In this document: piece by piece, positions 1-6,819 of the stretch | Layout: every line of letters begins with the position of its first letter | Position numbering within the stretch: the first letter of the stretch is position 1 | From: Prevotella sp. | GTDB taxonomy: Bacteria; Bacteroidota; Bacteroidia; Bacteroidales; Bacteroidaceae | Assembly (NCBI GenBank): GCA_021204735.1 | Contig: JAJPYV010000373.1 | Location: 1-6,828, forward strand | Direction of reading: 5' to 3' | DNA: 6,828 bases | Position numbers and translations under genes: made by a program | The notes under the pieces: model-generated | The model's input: the letters and a program-made list of their open reading frames with translations, nothing else | What the model was told of the DNA's origin: nothing | The model's database searches: none

Positions 1-53
1 CCATGACCTTCAGAACCGGAATCTGACGCTCTATTCAGCTAAGCTACGGGACC
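1..53 (-). tRNA. tRNA-Arg (anticodon CCG), 3' end cut off by window start
   Basis: Read on the minus strand from 53, the sequence folds as a tRNA. It has a 7-base acceptor 5' strand GGTCCCG (53-47), TA at positions 8-9, and a D stem GCTT/GAGC around the loop AGCTGAATA. The anticodon stem TCAGA/TCTGA closes the loop TTCCGGT. The anticodon is CCG (19-17), which reads the arginine codon CGG. The variable region AGGTC and the first bases of the T stem (ATGG) follow. The T loop, the acceptor 3' strand and the 3' terminus lie before position 1, so acceptor pairing cannot be checked. The gene has its own promoter and is probably not part of the glycosidase operon upstream. Confidence 0.93.
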
Positions 54-71
54 ATACTCCTTTTAGACATG

Positions 72-102
72 CAAATTTAATGTTTGTTGAGCGAAAAACA
101 AA
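72..102 (-). promoter_or_regulatory. Bacteroides-type promoter of the tRNA-Arg gene
   Basis: On the minus strand there is TTTG at 102-99 and TAAATTTG at 79-72, separated by 19 bases. This matches the known Bacteroidota primary sigma factor consensus (-33 TTTG, about 19 bases, -7 TAnnTTTG). Transcription would begin around 65, leaving a leader of roughly a dozen bases before the tRNA 5' end at 53. The promoter occupies most of the 68-base gap after the rhamnosidase stop codon. An imperfect inverted repeat (92-100 with 113-120) overlaps its upstream part but has no T-run, so I do not call it a terminator. Confidence 0.8.
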
Positions 103-121
103 ATAAATAAACTGTTTTCGA

Positions 122-2890
122 TTATTGTAGACTGAACGTGTATTTGCCGCTTGTAACTTGTTTTTCCGTTCCGTCGGGTAGGATTACGGAAGCATCACTG
201 CCGATGGGGATTTCTACTGATACGGAAGTTTTGGAACAGTCGACGGCAATTTTGCCATAGAGTGATTCGGTAGAGGCTTTCACATATTCAAGGTCGCCGA
301 CGAGAGTAGGACAGATAAGTAAGTGTTTGAGGCCTACAGTGCCTGGTTGGTTTTGGATACCACCAAGAGTTTTGAAAAGCCACTCGTCAAGTTGTCCCAT
401 CATGAAGTGGTTGAGGGAAGTACCCTGACTGGGATCCCACTGCTCCGTAAGAGTAGTTGCACCCATTTTTATCTGGAAGCCGTAACCTGGAGTCTCATCG
501 TGGTTGAACATCGTGTAAAGCAGTTCGTTGTAACCATTCTGCGCCAATGTTTGGAATAGGTAGCGATTTCCCACGTCACCAGTTGTAAGGCGGTTGCCAT
601 GCTCATGAATGTCAGCGATAAGACTTTGCAAAACTACTTGTTTGTTGTCACCTGTCAAGCCCAAGAAAAGTGGCAGGGCATTGGAAGCCTGACTGCCAGT
701 GCCATATTTGCAAGAGTCAGGTTTGTAGAACTCATGGTTAAAGGAGTTGATAACCTCATTGAGTAAGGAAGAATACTTATCAGCATCAGTATCGTTGCCA
801 AGCATTCCTGCTGCTTTTGTTAACAGTTGCAAGTCGAATATGTAATGCGCTGTAGCAACAAGAGGAATTGGGGTGTTTTTTGAGAAACCGGCACGCCACG
901 GACCATAGTCGTACCAGTCACCGAGGCCATGACTGACTATGCCGTTTTCAGAGCGGGATGTGAGATAATCGACATAGTTGCGCATTGCCGTGTAGTTGCG
1001 AGTTATCAAAGTACTGTCACCATACTGCTCATAATACATAAACGGAAGGATGAGCAGCGTACTGCCCCATTCAGGAGAGTCATCAAACAAGTTGCCGAAA
1101 GAAACATATTGCGGTGCGATGGTTGGAACCATACCATCTTCTTTTTGTGTATCTGTGATGTCACGGATAACCTTCGGCACATAGTTGGTCATATTGTAGT
1201 TGTACAGCAAACTTGGTCCGCAAAGGTGATCCTGTTCAAGCCAACCTAATTTCTCACGGTGAGGGCAATCGGTAAGTACGCTTTGCATATTGCTCCTTTC
1301 CGCACGTTCTATTAGGCGGTGAGTTTGTGTGAACAATGGATTTGAGCATTCAAAGGAAGAAACCTCCTCTGCCGAGTTGTAAACAAAACAACTTTGCAAG
1401 TTGGTTATTACCGGCAGGTCATTAGGGTTTGGTTCACCTTCAAGTACAGCTCCTTCAACCTGTATGTAGCGGAAGCCATAATAAGAGAAGCGTGGATGCC
1501 ATGTCTCAATGCCATCACCACTAAGAGTGTATTCATAATAATGCTGTCTACCTGTTTGTCTCTGGTCGCACGCTCCCTGTTTTGTCAGTTTTTCCGCAAC
1601 GAGAAGTGTGATTTTCTGTCCTCTCTTTCCTTTGACGGTGATTTCGGGGAATCCAGCGAGATTCTGCCCCATGTCTGCCACGAATACCGAAGGGTCGATA
1701 TCTCGTTTAGTAGCAGCCGAAGCAGCAGCCAAAGAGTCTACTGGTATATGATTTGTTGACACTATTCCGAAATGTTCCATGATTTTTACAGGTTGAACAG
1801 TCTGTGGTGTCAGTACGCCAGAAGGCCCTTCAACCTCAACTGTTTGCAACCAATTGCTGTCATCAAAACCGATATTGTCATATCCTGTTTGGTGTAATCG
1901 TGCATCGTATGACTCACCACCGTAAATACTGTTGTATGTAATTGGACTTAAGGTGTATTTCCAGTCGGTATCGCTTACTATAGTCTTGCTACTGCCATCC
2001 ATGTAGTTTATCTCCATACGGAGCATAAGTTGTGGCGCACCGAAACTTGTTTGCAATTTGCCGTAATGTCCAAGTCGTTGTACATTAAAGAAACCGTTGC
2101 CAAGCAATACACTTATAGCATTGTCGCCAGAAACAAGGGTTTGTGTTACGTCGTATGTATTGTAATAAACAGTTTTGTCGTATTCACTCCATACAGGGGT
2201 AAACTCATTATCACCGATTTTCTGACCGTTAATTTTCATCTCATAATGCCCCATACCACTGACATATACTACAGCGTTAGCAACCTGTCTGCCATCGTTG
2301 TTGAATTCTTTTCTCACAATGATGCTCTTAGATGAGAGTGTGTCAACAACATTCCATTTCTCTTTGAATTCATCTTTGCCAAACATGCCGTTTGACCACC
2401 GACCTTCTGGCAAGTGGGCATCGGCTTTTGTTATTGCGCCTATCCATTTGGCATCCAATGTTTTTGGTACGACACGCACGTTTTGCCTGTCACTCCATTC
2501 AGATGCCTTATCCTTTACGTCCCAAACACGTACTTGCCAGTAATAACCAAGTTTGTTCGGGTTGAGAGTTGGCAGAGAAATGAGTTGACTTTGGTCGGAA
2601 GTAGTCTTGCCAGAATCAAAAACCGTTTTGTCTGTAAAGTTCTCACAAATTTTTATCTGGTATGCTGTTTGTGCGTCACCATTGACCTCCGATACCATTT
2701 GCCATCCCATAAAGATATCACCTTCGGTAACTGCCAATCCCTGCTGGTAGTTGCATGTCAGTTTTGTTACTGTGAGTTTGGCATGGCAAGGAATTATGGT
2801 CAATAGAAGGAAGATGAAAAAACAGCCCCTACCAACCTCCCCCCTAAGGGGGAGGCTTATGTTAGATTTCAGGATATGTGCTATATTCAT
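122..2890 (-). CDS. GH78 family alpha-L-rhamnosidase, secreted
   Basis: Predicted inverting exo-hydrolase that releases terminal alpha-L-rhamnose from plant or algal glycans or glycosides, probably in the periplasm. The 922 residues follow the full GH78 multidomain plan: signal peptide (about 1-37, core FFIFLLLTII, likely cleavage after CHA); an Ig/FN3-like domain (about 40-142, with QTAYQI and YYWQVRVWD); the rhamnosidase N domain (about 190-360); a beta-sandwich (about 365-510); the (alpha/alpha)6 catalytic barrel (about 510-845); and a C-terminal beta-domain. The GH78 acidic motif is DCPHREKLGW, with D541 and E546; the third acid is E552 or D554. The putative general base is E816 in TLTEQWD. 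The ATG at 2890 is preceded by A-rich sequence, and no later ATG keeps the signal peptide. Residues about 11-24 are encoded by a palindromic repeat, which is odd. Eighteen bases separate this gene from the upstream stop codon, so it is probably the last gene of the operon. Family assignment is firm; the substrate is not known. Confidence 0.95.
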   Translation of the reverse strand: MNIAHILKSNISLPLRGEVGRGCFFIFLLLTIIPCHAKLTVTKLTCNYQQGLAVTEGDIFMGWQMVSEVNGDAQTAYQIKICENFTDKTVFDSGKTTSDQSQLISLPTLNPNKLGYYWQVRVWDVKDKASEWSDRQNVRVVPKTLDAKWIGAITKADAHLPEGRWSNGMFGKDEFKEKWNVVDTLSSKSIIVRKEFNNDGRQVANAVVYVSGMGHYEMKINGQKIGDNEFTPVWSEYDKTVYYNTYDVTQTLVSGDNAISVLLGNGFFNVQRLGHYGKLQTSFGAPQLMLRMEINYMDGSSKTIVSDTDWKYTLSPITYNSIYGGESYDARLHQTGYDNIGFDDSNWLQTVEVEGPSGVLTPQTVQPVKIMEHFGIVSTNHIPVDSLAAASAATKRDIDPSVFVADMGQNLAGFPEITVKGKRGQKITLLVAEKLTKQGACDQRQTGRQHYYEYTLSGDGIETWHPRFSYYGFRYIQVEGAVLEGEPNPNDLPVITNLQSCFVYNSAEEVSSFECSNPLFTQTHRLIERAERSNMQSVLTDCPHREKLGWLEQDHLCGPSLLYNYNMTNYVPKVIRDITDTQKEDGMVPTIAPQYVSFGNLFDDSPEWGSTLLILPFMYYEQYGDSTLITRNYTAMRNYVDYLTSRSENGIVSHGLGDWYDYGPWRAGFSKNTPIPLVATAHYIFDLQLLTKAAGMLGNDTDADKYSSLLNEVINSFNHEFYKPDSCKYGTGSQASNALPLFLGLTGDNKQVVLQSLIADIHEHGNRLTTGDVGNRYLFQTLAQNGYNELLYTMFNHDETPGYGFQIKMGATTLTEQWDPSQGTSLNHFMMGQLDEWLFKTLGGIQNQPGTVGLKHLLICPTLVGDLEYVKASTESLYGKIAVDCSKTSVSVEIPIGSDASVILPDGTEKQVTSGKYTFSLQ
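2813..2866 (-). repeat. Palindromic repeat, copy 1 (inside the GH78 signal peptide region)
   Basis: The core at 2825-2857 matches the reverse complement of 2960-2992 at 31 of 33 positions; the two differences are adjacent, at 2830-2831. Similarity continues outward into an A/T tract (GATGAAAAAA against GATAAAAAAA) and, with gaps, about 9 bases inward. The core has its own hairpin, CCTCCCCC (2836-2843) with GGGGGAGG (2848-2855) and a 4-base loop. On the minus strand it is translated in the rhamnosidase as ISLPLRGEVGRGCFF, supplying the arginines just before the hydrophobic core of the signal peptide. I recognise this type of C-tract/G-tract repeat from Bacteroidota genomes in general, but I cannot name a family. 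Confidence 0.85.
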
Positions 2891-2908
2891 ATTTTTATAT
2901 TTTTTATG

Positions 2909-5200
2909 CTATTTCTTATCCAATATTTTTCCGTCTTTCTTCACCACATAGCTAATCATAGCCTCCCCCTTAGGGGGGAGGTTGGAGGGGGCTTTTTTTA
3001 TCTCCGCTTCCACAACTCTACCGTCAGTAGCGTTCAGACGGAATGAAGCATCCCACTCTTTCGGCCATGCGGGAAAGAGTAGGAGAGAACCGTCGGGGGC
3101 TTCTTGAAGAAGCATCTCTTGCAGTCCAATCATAGCAGAACCGCCACGGTTACAGTCGGGTGCCCAGTCGAAACCTTGATCCCAAAAGGCAGGAAAACGG
3201 AAAGGGCCATCAGCAAATTTTTCTGTAGTAAGTTGTTTCGCCTCAACCGTAATGCCAAGGCAAGCCGCCCAGATATTGTCTTGTTTCCAACCTTTTGACG
3301 ACCTCATCTCTATCACGTGAGGGTCATTCGTATATGTGTTACGAGCTATGTTAAGGTCAGGTCGCCCTAAACCGTAGATGCGCCACGGAAAGACAGGATA
3401 TAGTTGAGGAGACTCCACATTTTGGATGCGTTCCCACACAACGGCAGGAGCAATGCAACTGTCACCTGATATTACATGAATAGGGATATCTGGAATGCGG
3501 TTTTTCAAATTATAGTCAATTATACAGTCATCATAGTTGAGACCAGTGGAATCCTCTTTTATGCGATTCATATCAGAGTCGTATCTCTCACATTGATCTA
3601 AAACGGTTTTGAGTGCAGCAATGGTACTTGAAGCATTATATGTCATTTTATAAGTTTCGCAACCTGAAGATGGATAAAGCACCAACTTTCCATCACCGTT
3701 CAGAGCCTTTGCCCCACGCTGTTTTGCAAGATATTGATAATGCTCATCGAAGAAGAGTAAGCATTCACGTAATAAAGGCTCATATTTCGTTATGTCCAAA
3801 TTGGAATATTCATGTGCGTAGAGAATCATTGAACAGAATTCGAGAGATGTGTCCCAAAGATATTCAAGCCATGCGTTCCGTTCCGTACCGTAGTCAGAGC
3901 CATCTGCATGCTTGCCATATTCCGCTGGGTTTGGCAAACCGAAATTCTCTAATTGTTCAGTGAACGATGCTCCGTCGTGTCCCCAATAGTATTGTGACCG
4001 TTTTACGGCTGCTGGCAACATACGCAAGTAAGTGTCAAACTGAGCTATCATCATGTCGGTATCACCACTTTTTAACATCCCCCAATAAACAAGACGCTGG
4101 TTTTGTGCCGTCATTGTTCCTCCACCCCATCTGCGATAGTCAGGTGTGAAAGGAGTTTTATCATCTACAAATATCGGATCAAAAGTAAAGAGACCTCCGT
4201 TGAATTTTGTAGGCCATTCACCGTATGCGTTGCAGCCAAGCATATAGCGGAACAGTTCGTAGTTGCGGACTATGTTTTTTGCTTCACCGTCAGCTATGAT
4301 GTAACTACGTTGCCAATATGCGTGCCACCACTGGGCACTACGCTTACGTGACTCCTTTGCCGAAGGGATGAAAGGAGCTGTGTCGCCGTCATAAAGGTTT
4401 ATCGTTATGGTAGATTTGCGCAAATCTTGTGCCTTGAAATTCCACGACCGGTAATCTGTTGATTCGTAAACACCATCACTTGTACCAATAAAAGAAAAGT
4501 CAGGAGCGTTCACCTCTCCGCCGAAACGTAGACCACCGATAGGGTTGTACAATTCTGACTTTATACTGTCGAGATGCTCCCTACTGACTGTGAAGTCGAA
4601 AACAGTTTTTTCACGGTTTTTATGCCAGAAAGCAAGTTTTTTGCCATTTACCTGTATCGAGTCTTGATATGTGGTACAATCGCTTGGTAACACCCATTTA
4701 TAAGAGCATTGCTGGCATTCATCCTTAGTGACAGGTCTGTCCTTGTAACGCCAAGTCTCATAACTCAATGTAGCATCGACATTTTCCTTAGAGGTTATCT
4801 CCGTATATATTGCCGAAGTGAAAACGTCAGCCCAAAGACATATTTCAGCAGTGTTTGACTTTATATACACAGCACCATCGTTTAAGCAAAGTATCTGTTT
4901 GAAATCCTCTCTTCCTTTTTCAAAAGGGTTGGGTGATAGACAGATGCGAAATCTCCCTGCTTTCAGAAGTGTGTTGTTCTCATCAAACATGCCACTACGA
5001 GAGACATAGAAAAGAATGTCTCCATTCTCTACCCACACATTCATTCCCACATCATGACCGCCACACGGCATTGACTCCGATGAGTTTTTACTTTGAGATG
5101 TCCAGATATAGTCATCTGGTACATAATCGGCGGCAATGGCGTTAAAGGAGTTGAAAAGGAGGACTATGCCTACAGCAAGACTTGTTGTTATACTTTTCAT
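2909..5200 (-). CDS. DUF5703-type putative glycoside hydrolase, secreted
   Basis: A 763-residue protein with a type I signal peptide (core AVGIVLLFNSF, cleavage probably after AIA at 23). Residues about 27-290 resemble the DUF5703 N-terminal beta-sandwich, with the stretch GGHDVGMNVWVENGDILFYV. The rest resembles a six-hairpin (alpha/alpha)6 glycosidase related to GH95-like enzymes, with WPTKFNGGLFTFD, HDGASFTEQLENFG, CETYKMTYN, WAPDCNRGG and LLLFPAWPKEWDASF. Acidic residues that could be catalytic are D409, E415, E515, D678 and D682; choosing among them is inference. The linkage it cleaves is unknown, and GH95-like fucosidase or galactosidase activity is only an analogy. The start lies 3 bases after the esterase stop, which suggests translational coupling. 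The C-terminus after about residue 735 is odd: APSNLPPKGEA is encoded by the palindromic repeat, where relatives would be expected to continue their last beta-domain. The stop is TAG at 2911-2909. Confidence 0.85.
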   Translation of the reverse strand: MKSITTSLAVGIVLLFNSFNAIAADYVPDDYIWTSQSKNSSESMPCGGHDVGMNVWVENGDILFYVSRSGMFDENNTLLKAGRFRICLSPNPFEKGREDFKQILCLNDGAVYIKSNTAEICLWADVFTSAIYTEITSKENVDATLSYETWRYKDRPVTKDECQQCSYKWVLPSDCTTYQDSIQVNGKKLAFWHKNREKTVFDFTVSREHLDSIKSELYNPIGGLRFGGEVNAPDFSFIGTSDGVYESTDYRSWNFKAQDLRKSTITINLYDGDTAPFIPSAKESRKRSAQWWHAYWQRSYIIADGEAKNIVRNYELFRYMLGCNAYGEWPTKFNGGLFTFDPIFVDDKTPFTPDYRRWGGGTMTAQNQRLVYWGMLKSGDTDMMIAQFDTYLRMLPAAVKRSQYYWGHDGASFTEQLENFGLPNPAEYGKHADGSDYGTERNAWLEYLWDTSLEFCSMILYAHEYSNLDITKYEPLLRECLLFFDEHYQYLAKQRGAKALNGDGKLVLYPSSGCETYKMTYNASSTIAALKTVLDQCERYDSDMNRIKEDSTGLNYDDCIIDYNLKNRIPDIPIHVISGDSCIAPAVVWERIQNVESPQLYPVFPWRIYGLGRPDLNIARNTYTNDPHVIEMRSSKGWKQDNIWAACLGITVEAKQLTTEKFADGPFRFPAFWDQGFDWAPDCNRGGSAMIGLQEMLLQEAPDGSLLLFPAWPKEWDASFRLNATDGRVVEAEIKKAPSNLPPKGEAMISYVVKKDGKILDKK
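2951..3003 (+). repeat. Palindromic repeat, copy 2 (inside the 3' end of the DUF5703 gene)
   Basis: Inverted partner of the copy at 2813-2866, with core 2960-2992. Its internal hairpin pairs CCTCCCCC (2962-2969) with GGGGGAGG (2974-2981) around TTAG. It ends in a run of seven T (2993-2999) that matches the A-run at the outer edge of the other copy. On the minus strand it is read in frame as KKAPSNLPPKGEA near the C-terminus of the DUF5703 protein. The frame stays open through the repeat and for a further 16 residues to the stop codon. Confidence 0.85.
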
Positions 5201-5213
5201 AAATTACTCTTCC
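5201..5213 (-). promoter_or_regulatory. Tight junction and possible RBS of the DUF5703 gene
   Basis: The esterase stop TAA (5206-5204) is followed by three bases and then the ATG at 5200-5198. A purine-rich GGAAGAG (5213-5207) ends six bases before the ATG but one base before the esterase stop, so it could serve as a weak Shine-Dalgarno within the esterase 3' end. Bacteroidota often do without this signal. The spacing favours re-initiation by ribosomes that finish the esterase gene. Confidence 0.4.
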
Positions 5214-6631
5214 CAATCGTCAGTTCTGAACGAACTTACAGGCAGTCCATCACAGAATAGATCGCCTTGAGCCCAGTCCTTAAATGCATAGCGCACGGCA
5301 ACAGGAGCTGCCACGGAATCACTCTTTACGTACACTTTACTACGGTCTATCCATGCTTTTGCTGGATAGAATACTTTGTCCTCACCTGCGATTTCAAACA
5401 AATCACTCTTGTACCCGTTTTCACCATAAATCCACATGTCGGCACGTTCAAAACTGACAACGGCAGTGTCGTTTTTGAATGTAACGTCATTGTAGTAGGC
5501 ACTTTTCGACTTAAATCCCTTAATTCCGTAGGTATTGTCCAATGCAAGCATTGCAAGGCGTTGTCCTGCAATATTTTTTTTGCGAGGATGTATGCCATAT
5601 TCAAGACCTGCATCCATGAGAACAGCCATGCCAATGTTATCGCTCATAAATTCCGCTCTTGACTGTTGTTCCCGTAAGAACGCACTATTAACTGTGTAGT
5701 CGATGATTTTATAATCGTAAGGTGCTATCTGACAGTAGTAGAAAGGAAAATCACCTTCTCCCCACTCTGAGCGCCAACCAGCAATCATTGTTGTGAACAT
5801 ATCAGCGTATGTAGAGTAACGGGTAACATTCTCCTCACCTTGATACCATATCACGCCACGTATAGAAATTCCTATCAAAGGGTGCAACATACCATTGTAA
5901 AGTACAGTAGGAGTGCGATTCTTGGATGTTATGTCCTCTGGTGACTGCGGAATTTTGGCATCAGGGAAAGCTTTCAGCCAATCAGGTGTCATCCATGCCT
6001 CACAAGCAGAACCTCCCCACGCAGCTACAATTAGTCCAATGGGAACATCAAGCATTTGGCGAAGTTCACGACCGAAATAGTATGCGGTTGCACTAAATTC
6101 ACGTACCGTTTCAGGGTTAGCTTCACGCCAAGAGCCTCTGACAGTATCTACTGGTGCGAATTGACTGTTCTGCTTTACGGTAAAAAGTCGTAAATTATTG
6201 TCGGTACTGTGCAATATGTCTATCTGTCCATTTTCTATAGGTTGGTTTTTATAGCCTTTCATCGGCATCTCCATATTGCTTTGGCCTGAACATACCCACA
6301 CTTCACCGATGAGAATATTGTTGAGTTCTGTTTTTTCTCCGTCAGAGAGAGTTATCTGGTAAGGTCCCCCAGCCTCTGGAGTCTTTAGGGATGTCTTCCA
6401 TTTCCCATTGCTGTCGCTTTTCGCTACATACGTTTTTTTGTCCCACGAGGTAGTTATCTTTACTACGGAAGATTCCTTTGCCATTCCCCAGAGGTTTGCA
6501 CTTGTTTCACGTTGCAACACCATTCCGTTAGAGAAAAACTTTGGTAATGTTACTTTTGCACTGACATTTGTGGTTGCGAACAATAAGCCAAACATCAGTA
6601 ATCTGGTAATTTTTATAGACATGATTTTCAT
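5204..6631 (-). CDS. Sialate O-acetylesterase family (SASA) carbohydrate esterase, secreted
   Basis: Predicted to hydrolyse O-acetyl esters on sugars, probably in the periplasm. From the chosen start it has 475 residues: a signal peptide (1-25, cleavage after VSA); an N-terminal beta-domain (about 27-105, beginning VTLPKFFSNGMVLQR); and an SGNH-like esterase domain with the nucleophile motif VCSGQSNMEMP (S118), AAWGGSACEAWM (oxyanion region) and VIWYQGEEN. The catalytic His is H348 in GIHPRKK, followed by a terminal beta-domain ending VRYAFKDWAQGDLFCDGLP. Many family members have an Asp two residues before the His; here it is G346, so the acid may be D340 or E344. I prefer the ATG at 6631, or the one at 6622, over an upstream ATG at 6670, because the upstream start would put 13 polar residues before a normal signal peptide. 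It is the first gene of the operon. Despite the family name, its neighbours suggest plant polysaccharide rather than sialic acid as substrate. Confidence 0.93.
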   Translation of the reverse strand: MKIMSIKITRLLMFGLLFATTNVSAKVTLPKFFSNGMVLQRETSANLWGMAKESSVVKITTSWDKKTYVAKSDSNGKWKTSLKTPEAGGPYQITLSDGEKTELNNILIGEVWVCSGQSNMEMPMKGYKNQPIENGQIDILHSTDNNLRLFTVKQNSQFAPVDTVRGSWREANPETVREFSATAYYFGRELRQMLDVPIGLIVAAWGGSACEAWMTPDWLKAFPDAKIPQSPEDITSKNRTPTVLYNGMLHPLIGISIRGVIWYQGEENVTRYSTYADMFTTMIAGWRSEWGEGDFPFYYCQIAPYDYKIIDYTVNSAFLREQQSRAEFMSDNIGMAVLMDAGLEYGIHPRKKNIAGQRLAMLALDNTYGIKGFKSKSAYYNDVTFKNDTAVVSFERADMWIYGENGYKSDLFEIAGEDKVFYPAKAWIDRSKVYVKSDSVAAPVAVRYAFKDWAQGDLFCDGLPVSSFRTDDWEE

Positions 6632-6698
6632 AATATTATTTTTTAATTGTCTTGAAAAATTATATTGCAATTACTTATAATCTTTCATTTTAGATTTG

Positions 6699-6706
6699 CA
6701 AATTTA
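6699..6706 (-). promoter_or_regulatory. Candidate -7 box of the three-gene operon
   Basis: On the minus strand TAAATTTG matches the Bacteroidota -7 consensus and is identical to the -7 box of the tRNA promoter at the other end of the window. No convincing TTTG lies 19-21 bases upstream (the sequence there is near TGAAC), so the -33 element is weak and an activator may be needed. Transcription from about 6692 would give a leader of about 60 bases before the ATG at 6631. The box abuts TAGATTTG on the plus strand (6691-6698), forming an imperfect 16-base palindrome. Apart from this and the hairpin at 6784-6819, I see nothing coding in 6632-6828. Confidence 0.5.
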
Positions 6707-6783
6707 TAAAAAATACTCAATAAAAGTTCATTGTTTTCAGTAATTTTTGTCTTTTAGCAAAATATTGGAGTTCTTTAATGACG

Positions 6784-6819
6784 AAAAGGAGGGAAAGCAA
6801 CATTGCTTTCCCTCCTTTT
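6784..6819. terminator. Strong hairpin, probable intrinsic terminator
   Basis: A perfect 17-bp inverted repeat (6784-6800 with 6803-6819) has A/T ends and a G/C-rich middle; sterically the loop is ACAT. Because the arms end in AAAA and TTTT, it carries a short U-run in both directions. The plus direction continues ATTATATAT and the minus direction CGTCATT. No plus-strand gene ends nearby inside the window, so the simplest reading is that it terminates a minus-strand gene beyond 6828, or lies between convergent transcripts. Either way it would insulate the operon from the region to its right. Confidence 0.75.

Larger units (their letters stand above)
2813..3003 (-). other. Potential long-range mRNA hairpin across the gene junction
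   Basis: The two inverted repeat copies lie in the same polycistronic mRNA and can pair over at least 33 bases with a 2-base internal mismatch, plus partial extensions. The loop (about 2867-2950 if the extensions pair, 2858-2959 if only the cores do) holds the TAG stop of the DUF5703 gene and the ATG of the rhamnosidase gene. Each copy can alternatively fold on its own into an 8-bp G/C-rich hairpin. Whether either fold affects translation or mRNA stability is inference. The long G/C stem could also slow ribosomes or act as a processing or stability element between the two genes. Confidence 0.5.

Noticed and set aside
1..53. tRNA gene as attachment site of an integrated element
   Set aside because: Integration usually uses the tRNA 3' end, which lies outside the window. 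No integrase or repeated tRNA fragment is seen on the operon side.
92..120. Imperfect inverted repeat just after the rhamnosidase stop, possible terminator
   Set aside because: The stem is about 8 bp with a bulged A and a 12-base loop, no T-run follows on the minus strand, and it overlaps the tRNA promoter.
1394..2806. Several plus-strand open frames opposite the rhamnosidase gene
   Set aside because: They are antisense to clear GH78 domains, show no family motifs, and overlap each other in different frames.
2836..2855. Each 8-bp G/C-rich hairpin as an intrinsic terminator
   Set aside because: The T-runs do not follow the hairpins directly (11 or more bases intervene), both hairpins lie inside coding sequence, and termination here would cut the operon's own genes.
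122..2890. Rhamnosidase as an outer-membrane lipoprotein because of Cys35
   Set aside because: The residues before the cysteine are IIP, which do not form a lipobox. CHA followed by K fits signal peptidase I cleavage better.
5347..5634. 95-codon minus-strand open frame inside the esterase gene
   Set aside because: It lies entirely within the well-supported esterase in another frame and shows no recognisable domain.
6632..6670. Upstream in-frame ATG at 6670 as the esterase start
   Set aside because: It would add MQYNFSRQLKNNI before a normal signal peptide, and it leaves only a short leader after the candidate promoter. The ATG at 6631 or 6622 starts directly at the signal peptide.
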